From contig JAZKDW010000021.1 in assembly GCA_040387375.1 (NCBI GenBank), forward strand, positions 1-64,000: a stretch of 64,000 bases of DNA, given 5' to 3'. Made by a program: the position numbers and the translations under genes. Shown here piece by piece: positions 1 through 8,123 of the stretch. Source of the stretch: JAZKDW01 sp040387375. GTDB lineage: Bacteria; Pseudomonadota; Gammaproteobacteria; Burkholderiales; Burkholderiaceae_D. Under the pieces are notes generated by a model that saw only the letters and a list, made by a program, of their open reading frames with translations, had not been told where the DNA came from and ran no database searches. Each line of letters begins with the position of its first letter. The first letter of the stretch is position 1.

Positions 1-211
1 TGCCGATCAGGGTGGTGCCGGCATAAAAGTCAACCCGGGCGATCGTGTCGACGGGGTCGCTGGCGTCAGCCGTCAGCGTGATGACGGCTGGCGGCAGATG
101 GCGGGTATTGCTGGCCGGCGCCGTCAGCGACACGACCGGACTGGCCAGCGCACCAACGGATGACAGCAAGCCTGCAGCCAGCGCGATGATGCGGATGAAT
201 TGTTTGAACAC
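1..211 (-). CDS. Exported protein with bacterial Ig-like domain (5' part only)
   Basis: The reading frame starts at a GTG (209-211) and runs leftwards off the window, so only about 70 N-terminal residues are present. A GGGAAAG sequence lies just upstream of the GTG. The first ~23 residues form a signal peptide (FKQFIRIIALAAGLL..., ending near ALA-SP). The next part resembles the start of a bacterial Ig domain: a TADASDP segment followed by VDFYAGTTLIG, a typical strand pair of Big_17-like domains that often occur in tandem on secreted or cell-surface proteins. No ATG start fits this frame. The domain resembles the C-terminal Ig domain of the beta-helix protein at 41323-42936. Export and the Ig fold are well supported; the function is unknown because the rest of the protein is missing. 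Confidence 0.7.
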   Translation of the reverse strand, partial: MFKQFIRIIALAAGLLSSVGALASPVVSLTAPASNTRHLPPAVITLTADASDPVDTIARVDFYAGTTLIG

Positions 212-584
212 GTGCCTTTCCCAGTAATGGTGACTCCGGCCACCGCGTTGCAATTGTTGTCCGCACCTTTTTGTCATCCGTCCGCTGGTCCAGCCGCAGG
301 CAGCAGGCCGCCAGGATCAGGACAACAACTCAGCACAAGATTAATTATAAAAAGACAACTTTTTGATATGAGAAGAAGGGTAGCAGCAAATGTAGTGTCA
401 TTTTGATAATCTTGCGATCCAACACCAAGAAGCAACACTTTGTCGGTAAAAGATTTAACCCGCGCTGTTTAGTTGAATTGATGAAATAAAAGACCAAGGC
501 GCGTTTCAACGAAGTTCACGACTGTTTGGCAATCCGAAAAACCGGTTACGGAATCGTAAGCGGTAAGCGAACGGCGTTATTGAG
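212..584. other. Intergenic region, AT-rich in part
   Basis: No convincing gene is present. On the minus strand a perfect TATAAT (344-349) could be the -10 box for the exported Ig-domain protein, but no clear -35 was found. The stretch ends at the left inverted repeat of the IS5-type element. Confidence 0.5.
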
Positions 585-648
585 TCGGCCCTGAAGAATT
601 CATTCATCCCAGTCCCGACGCGGGTCAAGACCTGAGAAGGGGCTGTTG

Positions 649-693
649 AATTTGCGGGGAAGCGCGTATGTCATACGCATTTCCCTGCAAATT
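649..693 (+). repeat. Long imperfect hairpin upstream of the transposase start
   Basis: Two arms of about 21 nt (649-670 and 672-693) pair with a G-T wobble near the base and one internal mismatch. The hairpin ends about 19 bp before the transposase start. Such structures in IS leaders commonly limit translation from read-through transcripts; that role here is inference. Confidence 0.55.
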
Positions 694-711
694 TCGACGA
701 GGTCAGGATGA

Positions 712-1591
712 ATGCGGATCGCCCTTTCAGTAAGTCAAGCGCGTCGCGCGCGGCAAGATTTTCCTTTGCTTGAACACCTTAATCGGCGCCACCCCCTGCT
801 GATACTGGCAGATCTGATCGACTGGGGCGCCATCGACCAGGTCGCTTATGAATCGATGGGGCCGCGACATCGCCGGCCGCCCTTACGGCCGCGCCTCGTG
901 GCTGGCCTGCTGTATCTGCAGCACACCTTCGATTTATCCGACGAAGAGGTCGTCTGGGGCTGGGTGGAAAATCCCTATTGGCAGGCCTTCACCGGCGAAA
1001 TCCATTTGCAGACCGAACCACCGATCAATCCGTCGAGTCTGTCGCGCTGGCGCCGTCGTCTGGGCGAGGCTGGTGTGGAAGAGCTGCTGGCGCAAAGCAT
1101 CGATGCGGCCATACGCAGTGCACGCACCTGAAGTCGAATGCATCAACAAAGGCAAAGCGCGGGCGCGATATGAATTCGGCGTCAAGGTCTCGATCGTGAC
1201 GACGTTGCAGCAAGGGCTGGTAGTAGGGGCGCGCTCGATGCCGGGCCATACCTTAGGCGAAGCCCTGGAGCAGGCGGAAATCCTGTCGGAGGTAAAGCCG
1301 GAAATGGCATTTGTCGATCGCGGCTATCGCGGCGTCGACATCGATCATGTGCAGGTTTGGAAATCAGGCCAGCGACGCGGCGTCACGCGCGGCCTGAAGG
1401 CGATGATCCGACGTCGCAGCGCCATGGAGCCGACCATCGGACACATGAAGACCGATGGCAAGCTGGGGCGGAATTGGCTCAAAGGGGCGCTGGGCGATGC
1501 CATCAATGCGGTGCTATGCGGCGCGGGGCATAACCTGCGTCCGATCATCAATAAGCTAAAAGCAACTTGCTCGCCCAGCTATGTTCATTGA
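712..1591 (+). pseudogene. IS5-family transposase, broken by internal deletion and frameshift
   Basis: The N-terminal part (712 to about 1120) has the DUF772-type region: RRPPLRPRLVAGLLYLQ, then DLSDEEVVWGW and NPYWQAFTGE. Around 1115-1130 the frame changes directly into the C-terminal part (YAVHAPEVEC... to 1591). That part holds the second catalytic Asp (VDRGYRG) and the Glu (RRRSAMEPTIGH). In intact relatives about 150 residues, including the first catalytic Asp, lie between these parts; here they are gone. A second small loss is likely at GARSMPG-HTL, where relatives have a few extra residues. A frameshift near the N terminus is possible as well: an ATG at 709 opens a frame that stops after about 22 codons. 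The protein cannot be an active transposase. Confidence 0.85.
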
Positions 1592-1674
1592 ATTCCTGAA
1601 TTCTTCAGGGCCGACGAATTATTCCGATAATTTTTGCCGTGGTTCCCGCTTTGGGTTGTTAATTTGATGATTTT

Positions 1675-1872
1675 TTAAGGCTTGTTACTGCTATCGTTTT
1701 TTAGAAAGCTAATATCGTTTTTGATAAATCTGTAGCCCCAATACAGGGCGATTGGAATACTTGCAAAGAGAAATACCGTCACTGCCTCGGACTTGCCACC
1801 CGTTAGAATTATCAGAGGAAAGAAAGCGTATATTCCAGTCACTGCAATGGCAATTCTGCCTTTCTTATTCAT
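1675..1872 (-). CDS. Small two-helix membrane protein, unknown function
   Basis: This is a 65-residue protein with a good ribosome binding site (GGGGAAA about 7 nt before the ATG). It starts MNKKGRIAIAVTGIY, then has two hydrophobic segments, at about residues 8-24 and 31-48, joined by a short loop. The C-terminal tail is charged (FIKNDISFLKND). It is probably an inner-membrane protein. It sits alone between two insertion-sequence remnants. The family was not recognised. Confidence 0.55.
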   Translation of the reverse strand: MNKKGRIAIAVTGIYAFFPLIILTGGKSEAVTVFLFASIPIALYWGYRFIKNDISFLKNDSSNKP

Positions 1873-1972
1873 GTTTTTTCCCCTTATATTTGTTTTACCG
1901 CCTACTTACTTATCCACAGGATCCTGCTTGGCTTTTCGTTTCTTGTTAAAGGTAAACATCTTTCTTGTTAGT

Positions 1973-2048
1973 GGCTCACACAGACACCTATTCCTGGCTA
2001 AAGCAGCTCATACAGACACCTATTCGACTTATACACAGCTCACACAGA
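1973..2048 (+). repeat. Degenerate direct repeat, about 31-33 bp period
   Basis: The string GCTCACACAGACACCTATTC (from 1974) recurs as GCTCATACAGACACCTATTC (from 2005) and partially as GCTCACACAGA (from 2038). The repeat is short and its role is unknown. Confidence 0.55.
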
Positions 2049-2113
2049 AGAGGTGGCCCCGCTTAATAGGACCGCGTTTTAGCTTTTTAAGTGAAAACTC
2101 TGCAGCGTAGGAT

Positions 2114-2198
2114 TATGCACGGGCGCGTGTGGCATGACTTCAAATGCTGCCACCAGTGCTGCTCTTCTATCAAGCACGATCGCACGCGCCCGTGTATA
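2114..2198 (+). repeat. Inverted repeat near the outer end of the IS3 remnant
   Basis: TATGCACGGGCGCGTG at about 2114-2129 pairs with CACGCGCCCGTGTATA at 2183-2198, with a loop of about 53 nt. It lies just beyond the transposase stop codon and probably belongs to the untranslated end of the insertion sequence. Confidence 0.55.
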
Positions 2199-2211
2199 AC
2201 CCGGATTCCCA

Positions 2212-2540
2212 TCAAGCAGCCTGCAATTGATAGGGGGTGTCGAAGTAGACCATGTCCGGCGTTTTGCGGTCAAGCGACGAGTGTGGCCGAAAGCGATTGA
2301 AGAAGTCCAGGTAGCTGCCCAGTTTGCGGCGCGCTTGGACCACGCTATCGTAGGCATGCAGATAAACGTGTTCGTACTTGACGCTGCGGCACAGCCGTTC
2401 CACAAAGAGGTTGTCGACCCAACGGTCCTTGCCATCCATGCTGAACTGGATGTTGTTTTCCTTGAGCACGCTGGTGAAATCGTGGCTGGTGAACTGGCTG
2501 CACTGGTCGCTGTTGAAGATATCTGGCGTGCCGGAGATAT
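2212..2540 (-). pseudogene. IS3-family transposase OrfB, C-terminal fragment
   Basis: Only the C-terminal ~110 residues of the integrase-core transposase remain. The fragment reads GTPDIFNSDQCSQFTS, then SMDGKDRWVDNLFVERLCRS, then a C-terminal FFNRFRPHSSLDRKTPD, and ends in TGA at 2212-2214. The family motif is SDQGSQFTS; here the Gly is Cys. The catalytic Glu (FVERLCRS) is present, but the N-terminal half with the first Asp is absent. The coding sequence ends abruptly at about 2540, where unrelated inverted repeats begin. It is a non-functional remnant. Confidence 0.85.
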
Positions 2541-2613
2541 TAGGGTCAGTCTGGTCAGTCTAGATATACGCTGGCAAAAGTTCCGGCACGTTCCTTATCT
2601 CGAGACTGACCCT
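2527..2613. repeat. Two interleaved perfect inverted repeats at the IS3 junction
   Basis: CGTGCCGGA (2527-2535) pairs with TCCGGCACG (2582-2590). AGGGTCAGTCT (2542-2552) pairs with AGACTGACCCT (2603-2613). The two pairs cross each other, and GGTCAGTCT is also directly duplicated (2544-2552 and 2553-2561). This marks a junction or the end of a second small mobile element; its identity is not known. Confidence 0.6.
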
Positions 2614-2678
2614 CATGTCCCCTCGGTGCCGCCTGTCGCCATGCAGCTGCATGCCATTGTCAGGCGCATGACGTCCTC

Positions 2679-4064
2679 TCAGTCCGGCTTGATGTTCTGG
2701 TTCATCTGGAAGAAGTTCGTGGGGTCGTACTTTTTCTTGATCTCCACGAGTCGTTTGTACGCCGCACCGTAGGCGAACGCGATGCGGTCGCTCTCCTCCT
2801 GGGTGAGGAAGTTGATGTACGCGCCGCTGCTGGCGAACGGCTGTGACTTGGCGAAGAACTCGCGTGCCCACGCGATGCAGCGCTCGTCCTCGGCAGACGA
2901 CTCCCAGCGACCGTGCACGTTCATCACGTAATTGGCATCCCGGCTCGAATAAGCCATCGCCCCGGGCGCTGCGCGCGCCGTCTGGCCTCCGATCGTGCCG
3001 ACGAATATCTCGCACTGCGGCGACGGCAGCCTGGCTGCGTATTCGAGGATGGCGTCGATCGCACCCTCGCTGAGCTGCGAGAAGTTATGCGACTTCCAGT
3101 AGTTTCGCGCACCCGGCGTCAGGAGTGGATCGAAGGCCTGCTGCCAGGCGCTGTACGGCTGCACGCCGATGTGCTCGCCGTGCGCCGTGCCGAACCCGCG
3201 CAACGGCTCGATCAGCTTCTTGCCCTCAGCGGGATCACCAACATAGCACAGGGCAAGCGCGACGATTTCCTTGCCGTGGACGTCCTCGGGCAGGAAAGGC
3301 AGCGGGGGCGCTTTACGGGTGATCAGCCAGACGTTGAGCTCGTCTGGCATCGCCTCGGTGAAACGGGCGAACTGCGTGAGCACCGATTTCGCCTGGTCGA
3401 ACGGGAACACGATGAGCCCGCTCAGCACCTCCGGCCCGACGGGATGGAGCTGGAACTGGAAGCTGGTGACAATACCGAAGTTCCCACCACCACCACGCAG
3501 CCCCCAGAAGAGGTCGGCATTTTCCGATTCGCTGGCGTGCACTTGGCGGCCATCCGCCGTGACGACATCTGCGGACAGCAGGTTGTCAACGGTCATGCCG
3601 TACTTCCGGCTCAGCCAGCCGAAGCCGCCTCCGAGCGTCAGGCCGGCCACGCCCGTGGTCGAGTTGATACCCAGCGGCGTGGCAAGGCCGTGCGCCTGCG
3701 CGGCCTTGTCGAAGTCGGCGAGGGTGCAACCGGGCTCAACGGTCGCCCGGCGCGCGTTCGGGTCCACCTGGACGCTCTTCATCAATGAGAGATCGATCAT
3801 GAGGCCGTCGTCGCAGACGGCATTGCCGGCGATGTTGTGTCCGCCCCCTCGAATCGAGACAAGGAGCGTGTGCTTGCGCGCGAAACCGACGGCCTGAACC
3901 ACATCTTCAGGCGACGTGCAGCGGGCGATCAGCGCGGGCCTGCGGTCGATCATGGCGTTCCAGATCTGGCGCGCCTCGTCGTAGTCCGCGTTGCCAGGAA
4001 GTAGCACCTCACCCCGGAATTGCGCTTTGAACTCATCGATATTTGCTTTTTGTAATTGCTTCAT
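2679..4064 (-). CDS. FAD-binding oxidoreductase, BBE family
   Basis: This 461-residue protein starts at the ATG at 4064, which has a near-perfect AAAGGAGG ribosome binding site. The N-terminal FAD_binding_4 fold spans roughly residues 40-180. The motif RGGGHN places His76 where the family attaches FAD through an 8-alpha-histidyl bond. The Cys that provides the second bond in bicovalent members is not evident (GVAGLTLGGG), so a single-linked flavin is likely. The C-terminal berberine-bridge segment ends in the characteristic YDPTNFFQMNQNI. The family oxidises alcohols, sugars or alkaloid-like substrates with O2; the substrate here cannot be read from sequence. It stands alone beside IS remnants, which fits horizontal acquisition. 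Confidence 0.9.
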   Translation of the reverse strand: MKQLQKANIDEFKAQFRGEVLLPGNADYDEARQIWNAMIDRRPALIARCTSPEDVVQAVGFARKHTLLVSIRGGGHNIAGNAVCDDGLMIDLSLMKSVQVDPNARRATVEPGCTLADFDKAAQAHGLATPLGINSTTGVAGLTLGGGFGWLSRKYGMTVDNLLSADVVTADGRQVHASESENADLFWGLRGGGGNFGIVTSFQFQLHPVGPEVLSGLIVFPFDQAKSVLTQFARFTEAMPDELNVWLITRKAPPLPFLPEDVHGKEIVALALCYVGDPAEGKKLIEPLRGFGTAHGEHIGVQPYSAWQQAFDPLLTPGARNYWKSHNFSQLSEGAIDAILEYAARLPSPQCEIFVGTIGGQTARAAPGAMAYSSRDANYVMNVHGRWESSAEDERCIAWAREFFAKSQPFASSGAYINFLTQEESDRIAFAYGAAYKRLVEIKKKYDPTNFFQMNQNIKPD

Positions 4065-4411
4065 GCTTGCCTCCTTTGTTTGCACCTGACGGGCACCTGG
4101 ACGGACACGGCTGTTTAAAACAATAAACACAGTAGCAGGGTAATAAGCAAAGTCGTTCGATCTTCCGCAAGCCGCGCCAGTTCTGCTGGCTGGCAATCAG
4201 TGCGGCGCAAGAACTGAGCAGGCATATGTCTACCGGGCACGAGGGCATATCCGCTTTTACAGCATGAGCGCTCACCTCGACCGTCGGCTTTTGAACGAAA
4301 TACGACTGACTGTCAAGCTGTTTTGATTCTAAGTCAAATTTAACATCAAATGTCAGAGAATGCCTGCACTAATCCGGAGCAGGAGCGCACTCCCGTCATT
4401 CGTTCAGGAGC

Positions 4412-4444
4412 AAGCCCGGACTTCTTCCTGCGCCCGGCTTTTTT
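4412..4444 (+). terminator. Candidate rho-independent terminator without a gene
   Basis: AAGCC/GGCTT plus GG/CC pair around one C-C mismatch, followed by six T residues. It reads on the plus strand, where no protein gene lies upstream. It may end a small RNA starting somewhere in 4290-4360. Confidence 0.4.
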
Positions 4445-4449
4445 CGCTT

Positions 4450-4605
4450 TCAGCGACACACCTTCATGGAAGTCCTGGGCAACCCGCCCGAATGCTTAGG
4501 TGAAACGTTGACCAGCCGGGACGGAAAAATATGCGGCGTCACGCCGACGTTCAGCACACATTGCTCCTCGCGGCCGATCTTGCCCAGTTCGAGGGCAGCG
4601 TTCAA
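4450..4605 (-). other. Possible 51-aa small protein or gene remnant downstream of glnG
   Basis: The minus-strand frame is open from 4662 to a TGA at 4450-4452. It contains a coding-like stretch (NAALELGKIGREEQCVLNVG, then VTPHIFPSRLV) with typical third-position GC. No ATG or GTG is available; a TTG at 4603-4605 has AAGGGA four bases upstream. It may be a decayed 3' gene fragment or a small gene of the glnG transcript. The family was not recognised. Confidence 0.3.
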
Positions 4606-4686
4606 GATATCCCTTCGGTGGCTTGCATATTGAAAAAAACAGCCACTATTGTGAAGGGATTCTCACTATTCTGCGAGTGAAACCAT

Positions 4687-6213
4687 TCAGTCGTCCTTGG
4701 CGCCGTCTATCCCGAGTTCCTGGATCTTGCGCGTGATGGTGTTGCGCCCGATCCCGAGCCGCACCGCCGCATCATTCTTGCGGCCGTGGGTGTGTTTCAG
4801 CGCGGTCTTGATCAAGGCCGATTCAAATTGCCGGCCCAGCGCATCCATCACTTCCGGCTGCCCGGCCAACAGCATGTTCGCCGCTTCCGTTTCGAGCAAG
4901 CCGATCCAGCCCCGTTCAGCAGCGCCATTGCCGGCAACTGGTGCAAAGCTCCTGCCATCGGCAACCAAATTGCCATCGGCGAGCGGCGTCGGCAGGCCTG
5001 CATGATGCGCAGGAGAGGACGTTGCAAGAGCCGGCGATTGCGAGACGGGCGCAAAGCTCTGACCCTCGGTCAATTCCGGCGGCAGGTCCTTGACCTCGAC
5101 CGTTTGCCCCGGCGCCATCACGGTAATCCAGTTGCAAAGATTTTCCAGCTGCCGCACGTTGCCGGGCAAATCGAGACTGGTCAGGAATTGCAGCGCGTGA
5201 TCGGACACACGTTTGGCTTCCACGCCCAGCTGCTTGGCGCTTTGAGTGAGAAAGTAACGGGTCAGGATCGGGATATCCTCGCGCCGCTCGCGCAGGCTCG
5301 GCAAACGCAGCCGGATGACATTGAGGCGGTGATACAAATCTTCCCGGAACAGCCCTTCCCTGACCCGGTGCTCGAGGTTCTGATGGGTGGCGGCGATCAC
5401 GCGTACGTTGGCCTTGAGCGGTTGATGGCCGCCGACACGATAGAAATGGCCATCCGATAACACACGCAGCAAACGGGTTTGCAGGTCGAACGGCATGTCG
5501 CCGATTTCATCAAGAAACAGCGTGCCGCCTTCGGCTTGCTCAAAGCGTCCGCGCCGGGTTGCCTGGGCGCCAGTGAAGGCGCCGCGCTCATGGCCGAACA
5601 ATTCGGATTCGAGCAGGTCTTTCGGGATGGCGGCGGTGTTCAGCGCAATGAACGGCTGCGCAGTGCGTGGACTGTGTTTGTGCAGCGCGCGCGCGACCAG
5701 TTCCTTGCCGGTACCGGATTCACCGGTGATCAGCACGGTCACATTCGATTGCGACAGGCGGCCGATGGCGCGAAAGACGTCTTGCATGGCGGGCGCCTGG
5801 CCGAGGATTTCCGGCGTCTCGGCCGAGGCTTGTTCAACGCTGGCCTCGCGCAGGCTTTCTTCAAGCGCGCGGCGGATCAGGGCGACGGCCTTGTCGAGGT
5901 CGAAGGGTTTTGCCAGATATTCGAACGCACCGCCCTGGAATGCGGCGACCGCCGAATCGAGGTCGGAAAAAGCGGTCATGATGATGACCGGCAGACCCGG
6001 ATGTTTTGCCTTGACTGCCTGCAGCAGCTCGAAACCCGATTCACCCGGCATGCGGATATCGGAAACCAGAACTTGCGGCGTGGTGGTCTGTAGCGCGTTC
6101 AGCGCATCGCGCGCATTGGAAAAACTTTTTGTCGCGAGGCTCTCGCGTGCGAGCGCTTTTTCCAGCACCCAGCGAATCGATTCGTCGTCGTCAACAATCC
6201 AGATTGGTTTCAT
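4687..6213 (-). CDS. glnG: Nitrogen regulatory response regulator NtrC
   Basis: This is a 508-residue sigma-54 activator. The receiver domain (about 1-115) has an acidic pocket near residues 8-10, the phosphorylated Asp52 (VSDIRMPG) and Lys102 (AKPFD). The AAA+ domain (about 140-375) has Walker A GESGTGKE (164-171), the sigma-54-contacting GAFTGA loop (211-216) and Walker B LFLDEIGD (232-239). The C terminus is a Fis-type helix-turn-helix (AAVRLGIGRNTITRKIQELG). The start at 6213 is preceded by GGAAAA; upstream residues in the frame do not belong to the family. It lies 105 bp after glnL on the same strand. Phospho-NtrC activates glnA and other nitrogen genes with sigma-54; a matching promoter with NtrC-like sites lies upstream of glnA in this window. 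Confidence 0.96.
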   Translation of the reverse strand: MKPIWIVDDDESIRWVLEKALARESLATKSFSNARDALNALQTTTPQVLVSDIRMPGESGFELLQAVKAKHPGLPVIIMTAFSDLDSAVAAFQGGAFEYLAKPFDLDKAVALIRRALEESLREASVEQASAETPEILGQAPAMQDVFRAIGRLSQSNVTVLITGESGTGKELVARALHKHSPRTAQPFIALNTAAIPKDLLESELFGHERGAFTGAQATRRGRFEQAEGGTLFLDEIGDMPFDLQTRLLRVLSDGHFYRVGGHQPLKANVRVIAATHQNLEHRVREGLFREDLYHRLNVIRLRLPSLRERREDIPILTRYFLTQSAKQLGVEAKRVSDHALQFLTSLDLPGNVRQLENLCNWITVMAPGQTVEVKDLPPELTEGQSFAPVSQSPALATSSPAHHAGLPTPLADGNLVADGRSFAPVAGNGAAERGWIGLLETEAANMLLAGQPEVMDALGRQFESALIKTALKHTHGRKNDAAVRLGIGRNTITRKIQELGIDGAKDD

Positions 6214-6318
6214 GTGTTTTCCAGCATCCCGAATCATGTGGCAGCAGCACTTGTGGTGCGCGTCCGTTATCCTGATGCCTGACAAGATGACCATATCGCC
6301 AATCTGTCAGGCACGGCG

Positions 6319-7392
6319 TCAGGGCAGTGGTATCAAAATCCTGAAATCCGTAAATCCCGGCCGACTCTCGCATTCGATCACGCCCATGTGCTGCTGCACG
6401 AATGTTTGTGCGAGAGTCAGACCTAATCCGCTACCGCCCTCCCGCCCCGATACCAGCGGGTAGAAAATGCGGTCCTGGATGTCAGGAGGAATACCCGGCC
6501 CGTTATCCACTATATGCAAGTCTAATGCCAGCCGATAACGAACCTTCGCCAGCGTCACTTGACGGGTCACACGCGTCTGCAAAGTCAGTATCGCGTCACC
6601 GGCGGTTATGCGCGCCGAAAGCGCTTGCGCCGCGTTGTGCACGATGTTCAGGACAGCCTGGATCAGCTGCGACTTATCGCCCCGGAACTCAGGAACCGAC
6701 AAGTCATAATCGCGTTTGATGGTGAGGCCAACTGGAAATTCCGCCATGACCAGGCTGCGCACCCGCTCACACACTTCGTGAATATTGACATCGCCGACGA
6801 TATGCGGGCGGCGGTGCGGCGCCAGCAGGCGATCGACCAGCGTCTGCAGGCGGTCGGATTCCTTGATGATGACCTGGGTATACTCGCGCAGCTCCTTCAG
6901 GTGACGTTCGGGCAACTCCATCTCGAGCAACTGCGCCGCGCCGCGGATGCCGCCCAGCGGATTCTTGATTTCGTGTGCGAGGTTGCGGATCAGCTCCTTG
7001 TTCGCCTGGCTTTGATCGAGCAGACGTTCTTCCTTGTCGAGCTTGAGCTGTTGAACGTTCTCGCGCATCTCGATCAGCACCGGTGTTAGCGGATCGTCGA
7101 GCGCGGTAACGATCACGTCCACCTGCAGCGGCAGGCGGCCTGCGCGTTCCAGCAGCAGGTCCTGGCGCTTGTCGGCGAATTGATGTTCCATCGCCTGCAC
7201 AAAAATCGGGGTCAGCGTGTCGCCGTTGATGAAGAGCTCTGTCAGTTTTTGCTGCGCGAGCACCTTGAATGAGCTTTCCAGCAGGTTTTCCGCCGCCGCG
7301 TTGGCGTAGGTGATGCGGCCATCCCCATCGAGTACAAGGACCGCGGAGGCCAGCAGGTCGAGGCCGTTCAGTGAGGCTGGTGGTGTTTTCAC
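6319..7392 (-). CDS. glnL: Nitrogen sensor histidine kinase NtrB
   Basis: This 357-residue cytosolic kinase phosphorylates NtrC. An N-terminal PAS domain (about 8-110; VLVLDGDGRITYAN) is followed by a dimerisation/phosphoacceptor region with His140 (NLAHEIKNPLGG), an N box (VLNIVHNAAQAL) and G boxes (VDNGPGIP and GGSGLGL). I chose the GTG at 7390-7392: the upstream ATG at 7455 would overlap the preceding gene and include its terminator, and the GTG start gives the usual length for NtrB. No transmembrane segment is present. The family works with the PII protein, which is not encoded in this window. Confidence 0.94.
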   Translation of the reverse strand: MKTPPASLNGLDLLASAVLVLDGDGRITYANAAAENLLESSFKVLAQQKLTELFINGDTLTPIFVQAMEHQFADKRQDLLLERAGRLPLQVDVIVTALDDPLTPVLIEMRENVQQLKLDKEERLLDQSQANKELIRNLAHEIKNPLGGIRGAAQLLEMELPERHLKELREYTQVIIKESDRLQTLVDRLLAPHRRPHIVGDVNIHEVCERVRSLVMAEFPVGLTIKRDYDLSVPEFRGDKSQLIQAVLNIVHNAAQALSARITAGDAILTLQTRVTRQVTLAKVRYRLALDLHIVDNGPGIPPDIQDRIFYPLVSGREGGSGLGLTLAQTFVQQHMGVIECESRPGFTDFRILIPLP

Positions 7393-7400
7393 TTTGATCC

Positions 7401-7429
7401 AAAAAATAAAGGCCGCTTGATGCGGCCTT
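7401..7429 (-). terminator. Rho-independent terminator between the DUF4124-type gene and glnL
   Basis: The stem AAGGCCGC/GCGGCCTT (7409-7429) has a 5-nt loop and is followed on the minus strand by a T-rich run (7401-7408). It sits directly upstream of the glnL GTG, so it ends the DUF4124-type transcript and may attenuate glnLG. Confidence 0.85.
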
Positions 7430-7454
7430 GTCCAGTCAAGCGCACATGCGTGCA

Positions 7455-7946
7455 CTATTTTAAATTACCTATCTCCCGTTTCAACGCTTCGATATTCTTT
7501 TCGGACCGGTTGACGTCTTCCTTCAGCACCACCACGCGCTCCTGGTACTTGGCATAATTTCTTTCGTCGCCGCGCCGTTCCGGCTCGCCATTGTTGAATT
7601 CCTTCTTCAGGCCGGCGAGTTTCTTTTCTTCGGACTTCATTTCATCCATCAGGATCTGCATGCGATCGTTGTCGCGCGCTTTTTGCGTGCTGCTGTCGAC
7701 CTTGGGAAATTCGGGGGGCGTGCTGATGGATGTCTTGGCTGCGGCGGTTTGCATCACCGGTTTTTTATACGGTGAGGGAATCATCGTAATACCCTGCAGA
7801 TCGACGCGCTTGCATCCGGTGGTCGTGCCGGTATTTTTGTATTCCTTGGTGCCGTTTTCATTGATGCACAAGAAAACGTCGCTCTGCGCTTGTGCGTATC
7901 CGGCAACCGAGGCCATCAGTACGAATGCCGAGAGAGTTGCTTTCAT
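7455..7946 (-). CDS. Exported DUF4124-type protein with C-terminal coiled coil
   Basis: This is a 163-residue protein with a signal peptide (residues 1-20, ending YAQA-Q). The mature N terminus resembles the DUF4124 fold: VFLCINENGTKEYKNT, followed by a Cys (GCKRVDLQG) that could pair with the first Cys. The second half (about 90-163) is highly charged, rich in Glu and Lys, and predicted to form a coiled coil (MKSEEKKLAGLKKEF...). DUF4124 proteins are periplasmic and of unknown function. This one lies between glnA and glnL and has its own terminator, so its link to nitrogen control may be positional only. Confidence 0.8.
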   Translation of the reverse strand: MKATLSAFVLMASVAGYAQAQSDVFLCINENGTKEYKNTGTTTGCKRVDLQGITMIPSPYKKPVMQTAAAKTSISTPPEFPKVDSSTQKARDNDRMQILMDEMKSEEKKLAGLKKEFNNGEPERRGDERNYAKYQERVVVLKEDVNRSEKNIEALKREIGNLK

Positions 7947-8051
7947 AGAATTACCTCCGTGAAACTTTTAATCTAACTGCGATTTTAGTATAAGGATCAA
8001 GGCATTACAAACGCTCAGTTTAAAATTTCCATCTGCGCAACGGTTGATTCC

Positions 8052-8092
8052 ATAAAAAATGGCGGGAAAAGCGTAACGCTTTTCCCGCCATT
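8052..8092 (-). terminator. glnA terminator
   Basis: A perfect 16-bp stem (8058-8073 with 8077-8092) with a 3-nt loop is followed on the minus strand by a run of T interrupted once (8052-8059). It lies about 30 bp past the glnA stop, so glnA is transcribed mainly on its own. Confidence 0.93.
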
Positions 8093-8123
8093 CTGCGCCT
8101 TCCAGCGGCGAATGATGCTTTTT

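Larger units (their letters stand above)
585..1614 (+). mobile_element. IS5-type insertion sequence, internally deleted
   Basis: Perfect 18-bp terminal inverted repeats TCGGCCCTGAAGAATTCA lie at 585-602 and, inverted, at 1597-1614. They enclose a defective DDE transposase gene. At 1030 bp it is clearly shorter than a full element of this type, because the middle of the transposase gene is missing. No target-site duplication is evident (flanks tgag and cgaa), which suggests an old insertion or a rearranged flank. The ends are intact, so transposase supplied in trans could still move it. Confidence 0.85.
1873..2211. other. Gap with degenerate repeats and an IS end
   Basis: This stretch between the small membrane protein and the IS3 fragment holds a TTATCCACA (a single DnaA-box-like match near 1910-1918), a short degenerate repeat and a large hairpin (listed separately). 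No gene is supported. Confidence 0.5.
4065..4686. other. Intergenic region with a coding-like remnant and an orphan terminator
   Basis: About 620 bp separate the oxidoreductase start from the glnG stop. It holds a plus-strand terminator-like hairpin (4412-4444) and a minus-strand open frame with coding-like composition (4450-4662); both are listed separately. No other gene is supported. Confidence 0.5.

Noticed and set aside
1909..1918. Single TTATCCACA match as a replication origin signal
   Set aside because: One DnaA-like box is not an origin; no cluster or AT-rich unwinding region accompanies it, and the same applies to the match near 14906.
4033..4275. Minus-strand 80-residue Cys-rich frame upstream of the FAD oxidoreductase
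   Set aside because: It overlaps the true start of the oxidoreductase and lacks a ribosome binding site.
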